A DNA stretch of 64,000 nt from positions 71,390,028-71,454,027 of the forward strand of contig NC_088295.1 of NCBI RefSeq assembly GCF_032854445.1, given 5' to 3'. The position numbers and the translations under genes are program-made. The notes under the pieces were generated by a model. It did not search any database. It saw nothing but the letters and a program-made list of their open reading frames with translations, and was not told the origin of the DNA. Source of the stretch: Liolophura sinensis. Taxonomy: Eukaryota; Mollusca; Polyplacophora; Chitonida; Chitonidae. Positions 33,966 to 46,238 of the stretch are shown piece after piece. Positions within the stretch are counted from its first letter, which is position 1, and every line of letters starts with the position of its first letter.

Positions 33966-35585
33966 GTTTGCTGGACTTGTTTATGTAAAGTATGTTGTAC
34001 ATGAGGACATATTAAACAAGTGGAATATTACAAAAGAGTGAATATAGTGATACATGTGGTAGATTTGGTCAAATGTGAGTACCAATACATGAAAACATTT
34101 GCGAGATGTAAATGCACACAGTAATACATATACCTGGATCACAGAGCTTGCCTCTAGGGATCAAATGTCTCATTTCACGTATGAGTACCAATGTTTATTG
34201 AAGTTAAAATTTTATTGGAGGTAAACAAAGCTATTGAAACAAATATTCAAATATATACATGAATAAGGATAATCGCAGTAACAAGAACGCCTTGCTTATG
34301 TCTTGAATTAAACACATTTTGTGTCATTATGATGAGGTGACTCTAATTACTTGTGAACATTTTTGTTGTCATTAAATTTATTAATATGTGGCAGTATTCT
34401 TATAATATTCTAAATTGTAGGCCAAACACCATTACATGTTGGAGAATAAGCCAGATAGCAGTTTCAAGTTGGTCACAGTTGAGCATGAGCAGAAAACATC
34501 ATAAATACAAGTACATGGTCCTTTATGTACCTCTATTAACATCACAAACTTCAGTGTAGAGCTCAGGTGTAGTTTTCTTCTCAGTGTTTTTGACTTTTGA
34601 GTTTTCCACGTGAAACAGTCCTAGAGCCCATGTAGGGGTATATGTCCAGGTATAAAGCCCACGTAGGGCTCTAGGGCTGAAATGTATGACTGCCTACGGT
34701 TACAATGCTTTTATCACAGCCACGAGGGATTGTTTGTCTACCAGCCATGGAATTCAGGTCATGCGCAGTCTAAAAAGTTGTCTGGCTTATTTGTTTGAAC
34801 CTCGAGGTTAGTAAATGGCCATCAATCTCTGACATGATTGAAGACAAAGTAAAACATATATTGGTCTCTTTTATATCATATGATGTCTTGCTTCATGTGG
34901 TGTCATCATTATACGAAATTGGTCAGAAGTTTGATTGGCTAACATCCACTTTACCTGTTTAGATGCTCTCATACACCATATTGCAAGTTCACATAATGAA
35001 ACCAAAACACATATCAGAATTAATTCACATACAATTTTTAGAATTTCTTGATGTTGTCCGTCAATGTATGGCCAGATGGTTCAGTAGACATCTGGTAACA
35101 TATGACAGAATATGACACCATTTCTGTATCTTGTCTTCTTCTATCTGGTAACAATCGGTGCTGTTGTGAGTGTGTAGAATTTCTACACACTCAACTTCAG
35201 TTTAATTTATTATGTAGCTGTCTACCTTCCACACTTTTATCTCATTTTCACATCACTGAATCTTCGAATGGTCACCTTGTTCTTATCTGCTTCCTTAACG
35301 ATGAATGGAGCCTTACACACCAAAGCTATTTGGCTTTCAGTAAAGCAGTTATGACGCCATGGCATCATAGAAGGACAGAATGTACTAGTATATACATGTA
35401 ACGAATGTGTGAGGCATTCATGTGACCTATTTGCCACAGCACATGTATTGCTTACGATTGTACAAATATATGTTCCTGATTGACAGCAGGGACAGGTCTT
35501 GTGTGACCTCTACTGACACCTGTTGTTCTTATGCCAGTGGCTCAACTTGCCAATCTTTGCAAAGAAAGGCTTTCTGCCCTCTCAT
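33966..35585. other. Intergenic, nothing recognised
   Basis: AT-rich sequence. A short direct repeat (agcccatgtagggg and agcccacgtagggc, 34625-34675) is the only structure seen. No conserved coding exon was found. Confidence 0.45.
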
Positions 35586-35955
35586 TCCATCTCTCCTACT
35601 CAGTCTGTCTCCCCTACTCAGTCTGTCTCCCCTACTCGGTCTGTCTCCCCTACTCGGTCTGTCTCCCCTTCTCCCCTACTCAGTCTGTCTCTCCTACTCA
35701 ATCTGTCTCCCCTACTCGGTCTGTCTCCCCTACTCAGTCTGTCTCCCTTACTCAGTCTGTCTCTCCTACTCCGTCTGTCTCCCCTACTCGGTCTGTCTCC
35801 CCTACTCAGTCTGTCTACCCTACTCGGTCTGTCTCCCCACCTAGGTCTGTCTCCCCTACTCAGTCTGTCTCCCCTACTCAATCTGTCTCCCCTCCTAGGT
35901 CCATCTGCCGTCTTCAGTCTATCTGCCATCCTGAGTTTATCTGACCTTCTCAGTC
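35586..35955. repeat. 18-bp minisatellite (ctactcagtctgtctccc)
   Basis: About 20 units, alternating actcagtc and actcggtc variants and decaying at the right end. Because 18 is divisible by three, all three plus frames stay open (for example SVSPTQ or LPYSVC repeats). I do not call it coding. Confidence 0.9.
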
Positions 35956-36002
35956 TATTTGCTCTTCTCACAGTATCTGTCCTCCACAATCTATCTAGAG
36001 GC

Positions 36003-36192
36003 CTCCTTGCCAGCGCAATGCAATGACCAAGGAGCCTCACACCAATGCGGTCGCTGTGAGTTCAAGTTCAGCTCATGCTGGCTTCCCCTCAGGAAGGTCT
36101 ACAATATACCTGCAGAGTGTAGTGGGTTTCCCACAGGCTCTGCCAGGTTTCCTCGCACGACAGTGTAAAACACCAATCAAATAAATAAATGC
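36003..36192 (+). mobile_element. SINE with internal 3' deletion
   Basis: Head and middle are well kept: gcctccttgccagcgcaatg, gagcctcacaccaatgcggt, gtgagttcaagttcagctca, gtgggtttcccacaggctct. The taatgctgg-to-attcttgag block is mostly missing before gtaaaacaccaatcaaataa. It lies between two pyrimidine arrays. Confidence 0.75.
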
Positions 36193-36600
36193 ACTGATCT
36201 CTCTGCCCTCCAAAGGCAACCTGCCCTTCTCAATTTATCTCCTCTAAATCTGTCTACCCTCCTTAAACTCTCTACTCTTCTTACAGCATCTCTCCTCACA
36301 GTTTCTGCCCTCCTTGATCTATCTCCTGTTCTCAAACTACCTCTCCTCCTCAAACTATCTGCCCTCCTCGGACTATCTGCTCTCCTCACACTGTCTGCCC
36401 TCCTAAAACTGTGCAGGCTGTAATCAAATAAGTGAAATATTCTTGAGCAGACTAAACCAATAAAAAAAATAAGAAAATAAATAAATAAATATTCTCCTCT
36501 CTTGTTCTCCTTGCTATCTGTGATCAATCTATTTGCTCTCCTCACCCTATTTTCTTTCCCAAGCCTCATCTGCTCTCCCCACCAGTAACTGTTCTCCCCA
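36193..36600. repeat. Degenerate pyrimidine-rich array with an embedded SINE tail
   Basis: Diverged units of ctgccctcctcaaactatct type on both sides of a SINE tail at about 36420-36490 (aagtgaaatattcttgagca, then A-rich). Probably the decayed edge of the arrays on either side. Confidence 0.6.
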
Positions 36601-38935
36601 CCACTGTCTGCTCTGCTCGCAACTATGTGTTCTGCCCACCATTATCTGTTCTCTTTCCCACTAACTGTTCTCCCCACCACTATCTGTTCTCCTCACCACC
36701 ATCCGCTCTCCTCACCACTCTGTAACTGTTGTTACTACTGTCTATTCTCCTCACCACTATTTGTTCTTCTATTCACTGTTTGCTCTCTACACCACTTTTT
36801 CCTTTCAGTACCACTATCTATTCTACCCATCACTATCTGTTCTCCTCCCCACCACCATCTGTTCTTTCCCCCTCTGCCACCATCTATTCTCCCCACCACT
36901 GTCTGTTTTCCTCAACCCTGTCTGTTTTGCTCACCACTGTCTGTTTTCTTCATCGCAGTCTGTCCTCTACACCACTGTCTCTTCTCCCCTCCAAGTCTTT
37001 CCCACCACTATCTGTTCTCCCCATCTCTATATGTTCTCCCCACCACTATCTGTTTTTCTCACCACCCCTCCATCTGCTCTCCTCAGCTCTATCTGCTTTC
37101 CCTACCACTATCTGTTCTCTCCTCACCACCAGCTTTGCTCTCCATTACTATCCTTTCTCTCCACCACTATCTGCTTTATCTCTTCTCTGCTCTCCACACT
37201 ATTTACTCTCATCACCACTTTCCATGCCACTATCTGCTTTCCATGCCACTATCTGCTTTCCCCACCACTGTCTGCTTTCCACGCTACTATCTGCTCTCCA
37301 CACCACTGTCTGCTCTCCACACCCCTATCTGCTTTCCTCACCACTATCTGCTCTCCACACCACTATCTGCTTACCCCATCACTGTCTGCTCTCCACACCA
37401 CTATCTGCTTACCCCATCACTGTCTGCTCTCCACACCACTATCTGCTTACCCCACCACTATCTGCTTACCCCACCACTATCTGTTCTCCTCCCCACCACC
37501 ATCTGTTCTTTCCCCCTCTGCCACCATCTATTCTCCCCACCACTGTCTGTTTTCCTCAACCCTGTCTGTTTTGCTCACCACTGTCTGTTTTCTTCATCGC
37601 AGTCTGTCCTCTACACCACTGTCTCTTCTCCCCTCCAAGTCTTTCCCACCACTATCTGTTCTCCCCATCTCTATATGTTCTCCCCACCACTATCTGTTTT
37701 TCTCACCACCCCTCCATCTGCTCTCCTCAGCTCTATCTGCTTTCCCTACCACTATCTGTTCTCTCCTCACCACCAGCTTTGCTCTCCATTACTATCCTTT
37801 CTCTCCACCACTATCTGCTTTATCTCTTCTCTGCTCTCCACACTATTTACTCTCATCACCACTTTCCATGCCACTATCTGCTTTCCATGCCACTATCTGC
37901 TTTCCCCACCACTGTCTGCTTTCCACGCTACTATCTGCTCTCCACACCACTGTCTGCTCTCCACACCCCTATCTGCTTTCCTCACCACTATCTGCTCTCC
38001 ACACCACTATCTGCTTACCCCATCACTGTCTGCTCTCCACACCACTATCTGCTTACCCCATCACTGTCTGCTCTCCACACCACTATCTGCTTACCCCACC
38101 ACTATCTGCTTACCCCACCACTATCTGCTCTCCACCATTACCTGTTTTCCTCACCAATATCTGCTCTCCAGACCTCTATTTACTTCCCCCACCATTATCT
38201 GCTTTCACCGCCACTATATGCTCTCCTCACCACTGCCTGTTCTCTCTGTTACTGTCCTCTCCACCACTTTCTGCTGTATCCACTACTATATGTTCTCCAC
38301 ATTACTACTTGCTCTCACCACCACTCTGTTCTCTCTACCACTACCTGTTCTCTCTACCACTACCTGTTTTCCCCACCACTGTCTGCTCTCCACACCACTA
38401 TCTGCTTTTCCTACCACGATCTGCTTTCTCCACCACTGTCTGCTCTCCACACCACTATCTGTTTACCCCACTACTATCTGCTTACCCCACCATTATCTGC
38501 TTACCCCACCATTATCAGCTCTCCAAACCACTATCTGCTTACCCCACCACTGTCTGCTCGCCACACCACTATCTACTACTACTATCTGCTTACCCCACTA
38601 CTATCTGCTCTCCACCACTACCTGTTCTTCTCACCACTATCTGCTCTCCAAACCACTATCTACTCTCCACACCACTATCTGCTTACCACACCATTATCTG
38701 CTTTCTCGCCACTATATGCTCTCCTCACCACTGTCTATTCTCTCCGTTACTGTTCTCTCCACCACTTTCTGCTGTATCCACTACTATCTGTTCTCCACAC
38801 CACTACTTGCTCTCATCACCACTCTGTTTTCTCTACCACTACCTGTTCTCCCCACCACTATCTGCTCTCCACACCACTATCTGCTTTCCCCACCACTGCC
38901 TGCTCTGTCCATTACTCTCCACATTATGAATTTAG
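36601..38935. repeat. Long minisatellite of about 17-18-bp units (caccactatctgctctc)
   Basis: Over 120 units with little variation in length. All three plus-strand frames are open for more than 700 codons because the units lack stop codons in any register. The predicted products (for example TTICLPHHYLLS repeats) are low-complexity and unlike any family I know. Contains a recent internal duplication of about 644 bp. Confidence 0.9.
36841..38128 (+). repeat. Direct duplication of about 644 bp inside the pyrimidine array
   Basis: The segment starting tctcctccccaccaccatct at 36841 recurs at 37485. The same irregular landmarks follow in both copies (ttcctcaaccctgtctg, ttcttcatcgcagtctgtcc, ctttgctctccattactatc, tttatctcttctctgctctc). 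I saw no differences across most of its length. Confidence 0.8.
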
Positions 38936-40960
38936 TATAGTCCATTTCTGAACCAATACAAATCCTTGTCTTAGCCAATTTGTAACGTTTGCCCAGGCAT
39001 GCTAATGTGTGTATCTGCTCTATTCTATGTAAAAAGTATTGCACTACAATATCATAAGCATGTGGCTGGTTAGAGTTGGCCTGCCATAACGGCTCCACCC
39101 ATTATCCACATGATATTGGAGGGATCATGCTGGTAGAAATCATGGGATTCCATAAAATGAACGATTTCATACATAATTATTAGACACTTTGTTTGCACCG
39201 TAAACGGATATGTAAATAAAAAATAGATCAGTCATCTACAGTTGACGTAAGACGTGAAAACATTCTTGATACAGATGATAAATTTTCCGTTACAGAGGTC
39301 AATTATTAAGGGCCATATCAGTGAGGGAGAATTGAGTTTTGAATACTATATATGTATGTGGTCTAATTCATTTGAAAACTCAAAACATACAAGTGATTGC
39401 CCTTTGACTACATTCCACCTTGACAGAAACTCTGTTATATACTTACATGGTGTTATAAAAATGTAGACTTAATGTTAAAACACACAAAAATCTTCAGTTG
39501 TGAGTTTGTCAAGGATTTGAAGATATGATGCACAATACATTTGTTTATGCAGCGATATTCCTTAGAAACGATTTGATCTGTAAAATACCGGTAAAATGTG
39601 TAATCTATCTTTCATAGAAGCAAATAAATGTGGAATAAATGAGATCATGGAGTCTGGTAAAAGTCATAAATATTCGTCATATGTACATGTTTGTGATGTG
39701 AACTGTGTGGACAGGACATCCCCTTCCATCCTCCATCCCAATTCTTCTCCAACACCCCCCCCCCCCACCACCCCCACTTACCCCCTTACCCATCTATTAC
39801 CAAGTAGCTCCCAGTGCCCAGATACACTGATATAACATCACTCAAATACAAATTAGATATTATGTACATTTATAAAACACATGTCAGGGTTGATGATGAA
39901 CCATTGAGCAAAATCTATGTGGATCGGGTGTTTGATCCTATATGAGCATTATTGGAGGCTTGATCAGAAAGGAAAATGTATAAAAACTGCTCGGCACATC
40001 TGTGCTAGCATCCTTGTTTACACTTCATTAATTGATGTTAACACACTCAGAAAAAATGGGACTGGGCAGTAATGCATTCTATCCTACATTCTCTGTACCT
40101 TCATAGCTTCCAACAGCAGCTGCGCCATTCCGTTATACGTAGAGACTTTAGGTATCTTATTCCATGTTATGATATACGATCGTTTATCCGATCATCATGT
40201 TTTGTTATTATAAAGTGAGATGGAAATGACATGTTCGCGTGTACCCTCTCAATACGTCTACATCTGCGCCAATCTGTTACATTTCACCGCCCTATGAATT
40301 CTGATGGTCGTCATCCTGGTGTTCTATCGTGCCTTGGCCGTTGTTTTCAAGATAAGCGGTATCTAAAGCGGATAAACGTTTCCCAAGGAATGTCCATTTC
40401 TGATGACTACTAAACATTCACTGTTTGGTCAAATACTATATTATACTATATGCATATTGCATCCACTTCAAAAATAACGAGCAATATGCATTCGCTACTC
40501 ATGAACATTCCACCTTGGGAATATGACCTCACCAAAGAAAGGAATGGACTACCTTTTCTGGAAAATTTGCCCATTTCTACACAGCTATATTCGACGAAGC
40601 CGCACGACCCATGCTGTATCATAAGAACTAACCTTCACAGTCACAAAGATTTCATTTACACATAAACATTCAGACCTTTCTGTACACAACTTCCTGTCAG
40701 TTGTGTTTTTTTGTATAACATTTTATGTGTTGTACGTTGAAAAGCTGTAGTCGATATTTTCCTTCCTTCCTTACAACAAACCATTCTGATTGCACATTCG
40801 AGGAAGTTAAATGGTTGCATGGCGTGGGCCAAAAGGTGACAGAAAAGAAAGCTTAGATTTTCTTGAAATGACTAACGGTAACGGTACTGAGTCGCTGGTG
40901 AAACTGCTGCCAAACAAGTGAAACTTTCTTATCTTGATCCATGGTGGTTTAGATCTTCTG
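38936..40960. other. Intergenic, mostly unique
   Basis: Contains a C-rich run at about 39756-39780. Two plus-strand reading frames, 40231-40413 and 40450-40665 (the latter with NIPPWEYDLTKERNGL and STQLYSTKPHDP), are less repetitive than their surroundings, but I recognise no family and no paired splice sites. Confidence 0.35.
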
Positions 40961-40964
40961 CTTG

Positions 40965-41441
40965 CCGTATCAGTCTTCTGGGACAAAGAAGCCGGGACCC
41001 ATGTTGTGAACCGTTGTGCTAAGCACCCGGCGGAAACTGTATCCTAACAACTCTCAGTTTTTGTTTTTTACGTCACAGATAAGACAAGTTAGATCTTGTG
41101 AATTTCCACAGTAGACTTGGGAGGACTGGAGCCAGCGCCGGCGTGAGGATAGTGAACCATTGCGCTTTATCGATGATAGAAACTCCAGTGTAACAATTTT
41201 CCGTTTTTGTTCTTCCTGTGACAAATAATATTGGCTATATCTTGTGGTTTTCCATAGTAGTCTTGGGAGGAATGAAGCCACTGCCGGCGTGAGGGTAGTG
41301 AACCATTGTACTATGTCGCTGAGAGAAGCTGCTGCGTAGCAACTCTCCAGTCTTGTCGTTTTTCACACCTTGGCTGAAGAAATAGAAAAACAAGAGACTA
41401 TGGTGAGACAGTAAAAAAAAAAAAATGGTGGTGAGCAGCAA
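40965..41441 (-). repeat. Three diverged tandem copies of a roughly 130-bp exon-like module (minus strand)
   Basis: In minus-strand order: copy 1, 41373-41235 (GELLRSSFSQRHSTMVHY, then PHAGSGFIPPK, ending at a stop); copy 2, about 41212-41087 (AMVHYPHAGAGSSPPKST, then VEIHKI and a stop at the same place, with breaks upstream); copy 3, about 41066-40970 (ELLGYSFRRVLSTTVHN, then MGPGFFVPED and a stop). Shared nucleotide and amino-acid matches show common origin. The family is not recognised. Confidence 0.55.
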
Positions 41442-41629
41442 AAGTCTAAGTTACTTTTGATACAGTTACTTTTGGGTGTCACATTGCACAAAGCGTACAC
41501 TTTCCTTATAATTATCATCACGGCACCTTATATATGGGTCGCTGCCATGGGATTTTCTTAGTACTTACTTGACAGGGTAAAACAAGTACGTTACTTGAAA
41601 TGTGTCCTTGGTCCCCTGTATAAAGCCAT
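41235..41629 (-). CDS. Possible two-exon small protein gene of 57 residues, unknown family
   Basis: Tentative model. Exon 1 is 41629-41595, starting at ATG and encoding MALYRGPRTHF, with donor caa|gtaacg. Exon 2 is 41373-41235, with acceptor ttcttcag and encoding QGVKNDKTGELLRSSFSQ, then RHSTMVHYPHAGSGFIPP, then KTTMENHKI and a stop. The phases join (AA|C, Asn). Exon 2 is the first and only fully open member of the three-copy module. No domain, signal peptide or membrane segment is visible. It could equally be part of a larger gene or a decayed one. Confidence 0.25.
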
Positions 41630-43504
41630 ATTGACAAGGATTCATTGAAGGTTGACGAAAATATTTGTGAAAACAAAAGATCTCTAGTCCACAAGGACCA
41701 CTGTCTGCATGAAAACAAACCGTGAACCGAAGTGCTCCTGCATTGGTGTATTCCCATGAAACGCACCCACTCACCGTTTTCCACTCACTTGACGTCTTCG
41801 AAGTACATGTGCATTTATGTGGTGTTGACGTAGTCAAGGTTACCTAACAAAGGGCCAGACAGAATATAAAGCAAACAACGCCATTAGAAATCCCTAGACT
41901 GGTGACGAATAAATATCTGAGCGGGAAAACATACGAGAAGATCGAGCTATACCATGGATGCTAATGGTCTATGTCAGTTGTCTGTTCCACAAAGCTTAAA
42001 TTGTGCAGGCCTTCAAATCACTGTTACTGGAAGCGGTGTTAGTTTTCTGTAACACGCTATCTGGCTCTCACATCTACGTATTTGCATTCCCCCAGCACAC
42101 ATCTTTACATACTTTGGTTATTTTGATGGATGCAGACCGTTTTCAACTCCTTGGCGGATTTACACATGGAATAAAGTTGAACAGACTGATTACGTCTGAA
42201 GTATACATGACATGCATACAACCCACAGCCTTATTCCTCAGTTAACGTGAATGCGTGGAAAATGTTCATTCATAATGCAACGCTGCAGTTGCATACAAAC
42301 AGCATCGCAAAACTTGGCAGCATGGGATTTGTATACCGATATCAGCGGTAGCTCTATAACCGTTCTCTTTGGCAGAGTAAAACCTCATATAATGTTGGTA
42401 AGTAGTGATTACTGTATACGTCTTATCCTCGACCAGAGCATAGCAAAAGGGAAATAATGACAGGGCTTAGACGAAAACACCACCGTTACCTCTACATGAA
42501 GCTCATGTGACTGGCAAGTTTCCAAGTGTTTCATAGACTTTTACCGACATATGTCGTATACTAAACGTGGATTTGTCAGAGCTGTTATGTAGATCCAGTA
42601 TTCAGTTACCGCTAATAGAAAGACCTATAAAACAGCTCTCTGGCGCCCTCATGTCGACATGACATCGCTCTCGTTCTTACATCAGTCGGTTGCTGTAAGT
42701 CGGAGATATGTCAGGTATACTTGATCAGGGCGGTGATTTTTTTTACAGATGGAATGAACGAAAATAAACAAAACCAAACATGTAACATAAACAGGTAATT
42801 TAGGGCGTAATTATCGTGAAAAACCCCAATTTATATTGAAATTTCTTAACGTTCTTAACGCCTTATCTCTACAATATAAATTACGTCCACGAAGTCTATC
42901 GTTTTAAAGAGCCGCTTTGATACGTTTTTGCGCAGGCAGAAGAAAGTTTCCACTATGACGATCGAACGCGATGGGAACTTTCAAGCTTAATGTAAAGCAT
43001 TAATGAACCGTTTACGTTTGAATGTGAACTTTGTTTCGTTCTATGCCAAACACTTCGGAACAGAATTAATGCCGAACAAAAATAGGTTTAGCAATGCTTG
43101 ATGATGGCACCAACAATTTTCACACCTGCCATTCCCTGTGGTTCCAAGGTAGAAAGCCCAAATAAATGAAACCTATGCGAAGAAGTATACAAGAGATACC
43201 GAATACATAAATAAATGATTACAAACTCTGTAATTACATAAAACACATGCAAATGTTTGTTGACAGGGGAGAAAGACAACACGCATACAAGACGATAACG
43301 TCAACAGTTGGCTCTGGTACTCGTCTGTATCTAACCATTTGTTACGATCATGCACAAACTATACATGCAATGCAACAGCCACTCGGTGCCGTTCTCCATG
43401 CATATTCCGTTATTCGTATATCCTATCGTTCAGCAGTATCACAATATGTACAATACTAATATTGTCCAGTGAAAAGGTGCAACATAAAGACTAATCTTAT
43501 ACCA

Positions 43505-43870
43505 GTCTCCCCTCTTGTTCCTCATACTTGATTTGCCTTCCCTCTTGTTCCTTATACTTTATTTGTATTCCCTCTTGTTCCTTATATTTTATTTGCCTCC
43601 CCTCTTGTTCCTTATACTTTATTTGCCTCCCCTCTTTATCCGTATGCTTTATTTGCCCCCCCCCCCCCTCTTTATCTTTATAGTTTATTTGCCTCCCCTC
43701 TTTATCCTTATAGTTTACTTACATTCCCTCTTGTTCCTTACATTTTATTTACCTTCCCTGTAGTCCCTTATTTGTCTTCCCTCTTGTCCCTTATTGTTTA
43801 TTTGCCTTCCCTCCTATTCCTTATACTTTATTTGCCTTCCCTCTTGCTTCTTCATTTTTTTTTGTCTCGC
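43505..43870. repeat. About 30-bp pyrimidine-rich minisatellite, about 12 units
   Basis: Units of ccctcttgttccttatactt followed by tatttgcctc, with a poly-C interruption at about 43656-43667. The open Leu/Pro/Tyr-rich frames follow from the repeat. Confidence 0.85.
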
Positions 43871-46107
43871 CTTTCTCTGGTTCCTTATACTATGCTCACC
43901 TTAATTTACTCATGTTCCATATATCTCACTGACATCCACTCTTGTTTTCTTGCACTTTACTACCAGCACTTAAAAACCTGAACGATTTTCTTGAAACCTA
44001 CACCTTACAGACTCAGCCTTAAAGATCTCGGACTTCAGCCTCTTGACTGAACCTCTTCCGTTTCATCGGAACCAAAGCCCGTACACAAATCATGCTGCAC
44101 AGATGGAATAAAGCTATACCGGTACCTCAGATGGACTGCGGCTGCTTCCTTTCGTATGGTGATGGCATTCAGATGCTTATTTAGTTAGAGCTTCTTGATT
44201 TTCCAGGGCTTTATGTGAACATCTAGCTTTCCCCTTTGTTAACCCAGGACAATAAGGGTTCTGACAATTGACAGATTAATGACGTCGGTTACCACGAACA
44301 GATTTAAAACTTTTTTTGTTTGCGAAGATAATGTCAGTTTAGAATGCCACTGGCATTAGACATCCAGACAAAAAAGAAAACCAACGCTCCTGATGGTGTT
44401 TCAGGAAAGTTTCTGTGGACAATATGAGCGTCTCCCTTGGCCACCTACTCCTTGGGGTTTGAGACGGGAGGAACATTCCTCTTACGTCACAGGCGTCCAG
44501 AAAGAGGAGGATTGTCATAAGTCTCGTACTGCTCAGTCCACTTACATATGTGTATTGTCAGGTTTAACTTGCAAATGGTACCATGCCTCTTTCTCGTCTG
44601 CTGTCGCTTATCACAAACACACTCTTTTATAATGAGAAAGAAGACAGTATTGAACAGTCATCCACATAAATCGATTGGTTTCTTATCCATTACACAGTTA
44701 TGTCTCAGAGCTGCAACGTTATTCAACACCTAACAGTTCATTAACGTAAACAAAAGCAAAGTAAACAAAACGAAAGTATAAATCAATAAAGTGTACATAC
44801 ATTTTGTTTTTATTCGAGATCAAAATTAATAAAACAATGTAGCCTTCAAACATCACATAGTAAAATGTCAAAGATTCTAACATATATGTGACTTCAACCA
44901 AACTCTAGATAGAGATGCTCAGTGAAAATAGGCAAATCAACTTATTAACTTGCACACACATACAACCATCACTTATTATGCAGCTAATAAGTGCAGACAA
45001 TTCTGTCAACATAATGTGACGCTTTGGTACCTATGTACTAGTAGCTTCACATGAACAGTTGGCTTTGTTCAAGATACATGTAGCCGTTGGCCTAATAACA
45101 TTCATTATTAAGCACTGTTTTGATGAAATGTCATCAGGCCATACTGCAGTTATTCTAACCGTGGAGTGATCCTAACGGTTTCCTTTCGGAATCCTCGGAG
45201 GGTGGCGTGGGGTGGGGGATGTACATGTAGACTAAAGCATGAGGAACGAATAGAGCTTCCAGTGCACAACAATGAAGATTATCTGGTCACTCGTACCTAC
45301 TTCATTATACTGGTCTGCAAATTATATTGTTCATGACATATTTTACATCTATCAGCCTTCAAACTAGGAAGCAATCTTGTAGACTCATGTTGGAAGTTGA
45401 TTCTTCTCACCAACAGTTATATGGAATTAACCAACATTGGCCTGCAAATGTACGCACGTTATCGTGTGCAGTGCTACTGAGATAACAGACATCTTTCCTG
45501 AGGAGTATATAGGCTCTAGAATCCTAGAGTTCTAAACACTCCAATCTTAGACATACATGGGCAGTATGTTTAATTTCGCTTTAGTCACATATTTTAAAGG
45601 CTACCATGCAGGCGCGACTTTCAAAAGACTTCCAAAATAAATTTTCTCAATTTTCACCAAGAAATTACATTTTGAATAAATCTTTGGGGAAAAAATATGA
45701 AAACTTGATTCAGGGTGTTTTGTGAAAATAACCTATGACAAGCCTACTGTAGATATAGGAAAGTCACATAAATATGCTGAGGTTGCACCATGCACAGTCC
45801 AATCTCTGTCACAACTGTCAGCGCTCAATAATCCTACCTTCACGGTGACTCTGCACATTTGTAAAACCTTTTAGGTCTATCGACCTTACAGTTATATGTA
45901 CATAAAATATATCTGTTTATACACATACTTGTTATGTAATATTTATTCTTGGTTATAACAACAGGGAAGACAATGGGTACTGGAATGCCAGGCAGTGATA
46001 ACAATAATACAGGTTTAAGTATGTACACTGTACATATTCACAATCTACACAGTAAATGAGCTAAAAGTTCATCCTGCATTTTTAGAGCCAAATAAATGTC
46101 TTAAAAT
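43871..46107. other. Intergenic, weak exon-like signal at 44403-44491
   Basis: Mostly unique AT-rich sequence. A plus-strand segment after 'gatggtgtttcag' reads ESFCGQYERLPWPPTPWG, then LRREEHSSYVT, and could end at cacag|gcgtcc. It is neither recognised nor linked to other exons. Confidence 0.25.
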
Positions 46108-46238
46108 ACCTACCTCACGTTGTACCAGTAGGATATCATCTTATCTTCCAACCTACCTCACGTTGTACCAGTAGGATATCATCTTATCTTCCAACCTACC
46201 TCACGTTCTACCAGTAGGATATCATCTTATCTTCCAAA
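46108..46238. repeat. 43-bp tandem triplet
   Basis: Three nearly identical copies of a unit containing ctacctcacgttgtaccagt and aggatatcatcttatcttcc. Confidence 0.9.

Noticed and set aside
35523..36040. Ser/Pro-rich repeat protein (SVSPTQ/SVSPTR) resembling an SR-type or CTD-like tail
   Set aside because: An 18-bp tandem repeat explains it. The other two plus frames and one minus frame are also open, and no start, domain or flanking exon supports it.
36625..38951. Three overlapping open frames of 720-770 codons on the plus strand
   Set aside because: They are by-products of a stop-free pyrimidine-rich minisatellite. All three frames are open at once and the products are low-complexity repeats with no splice or family support.
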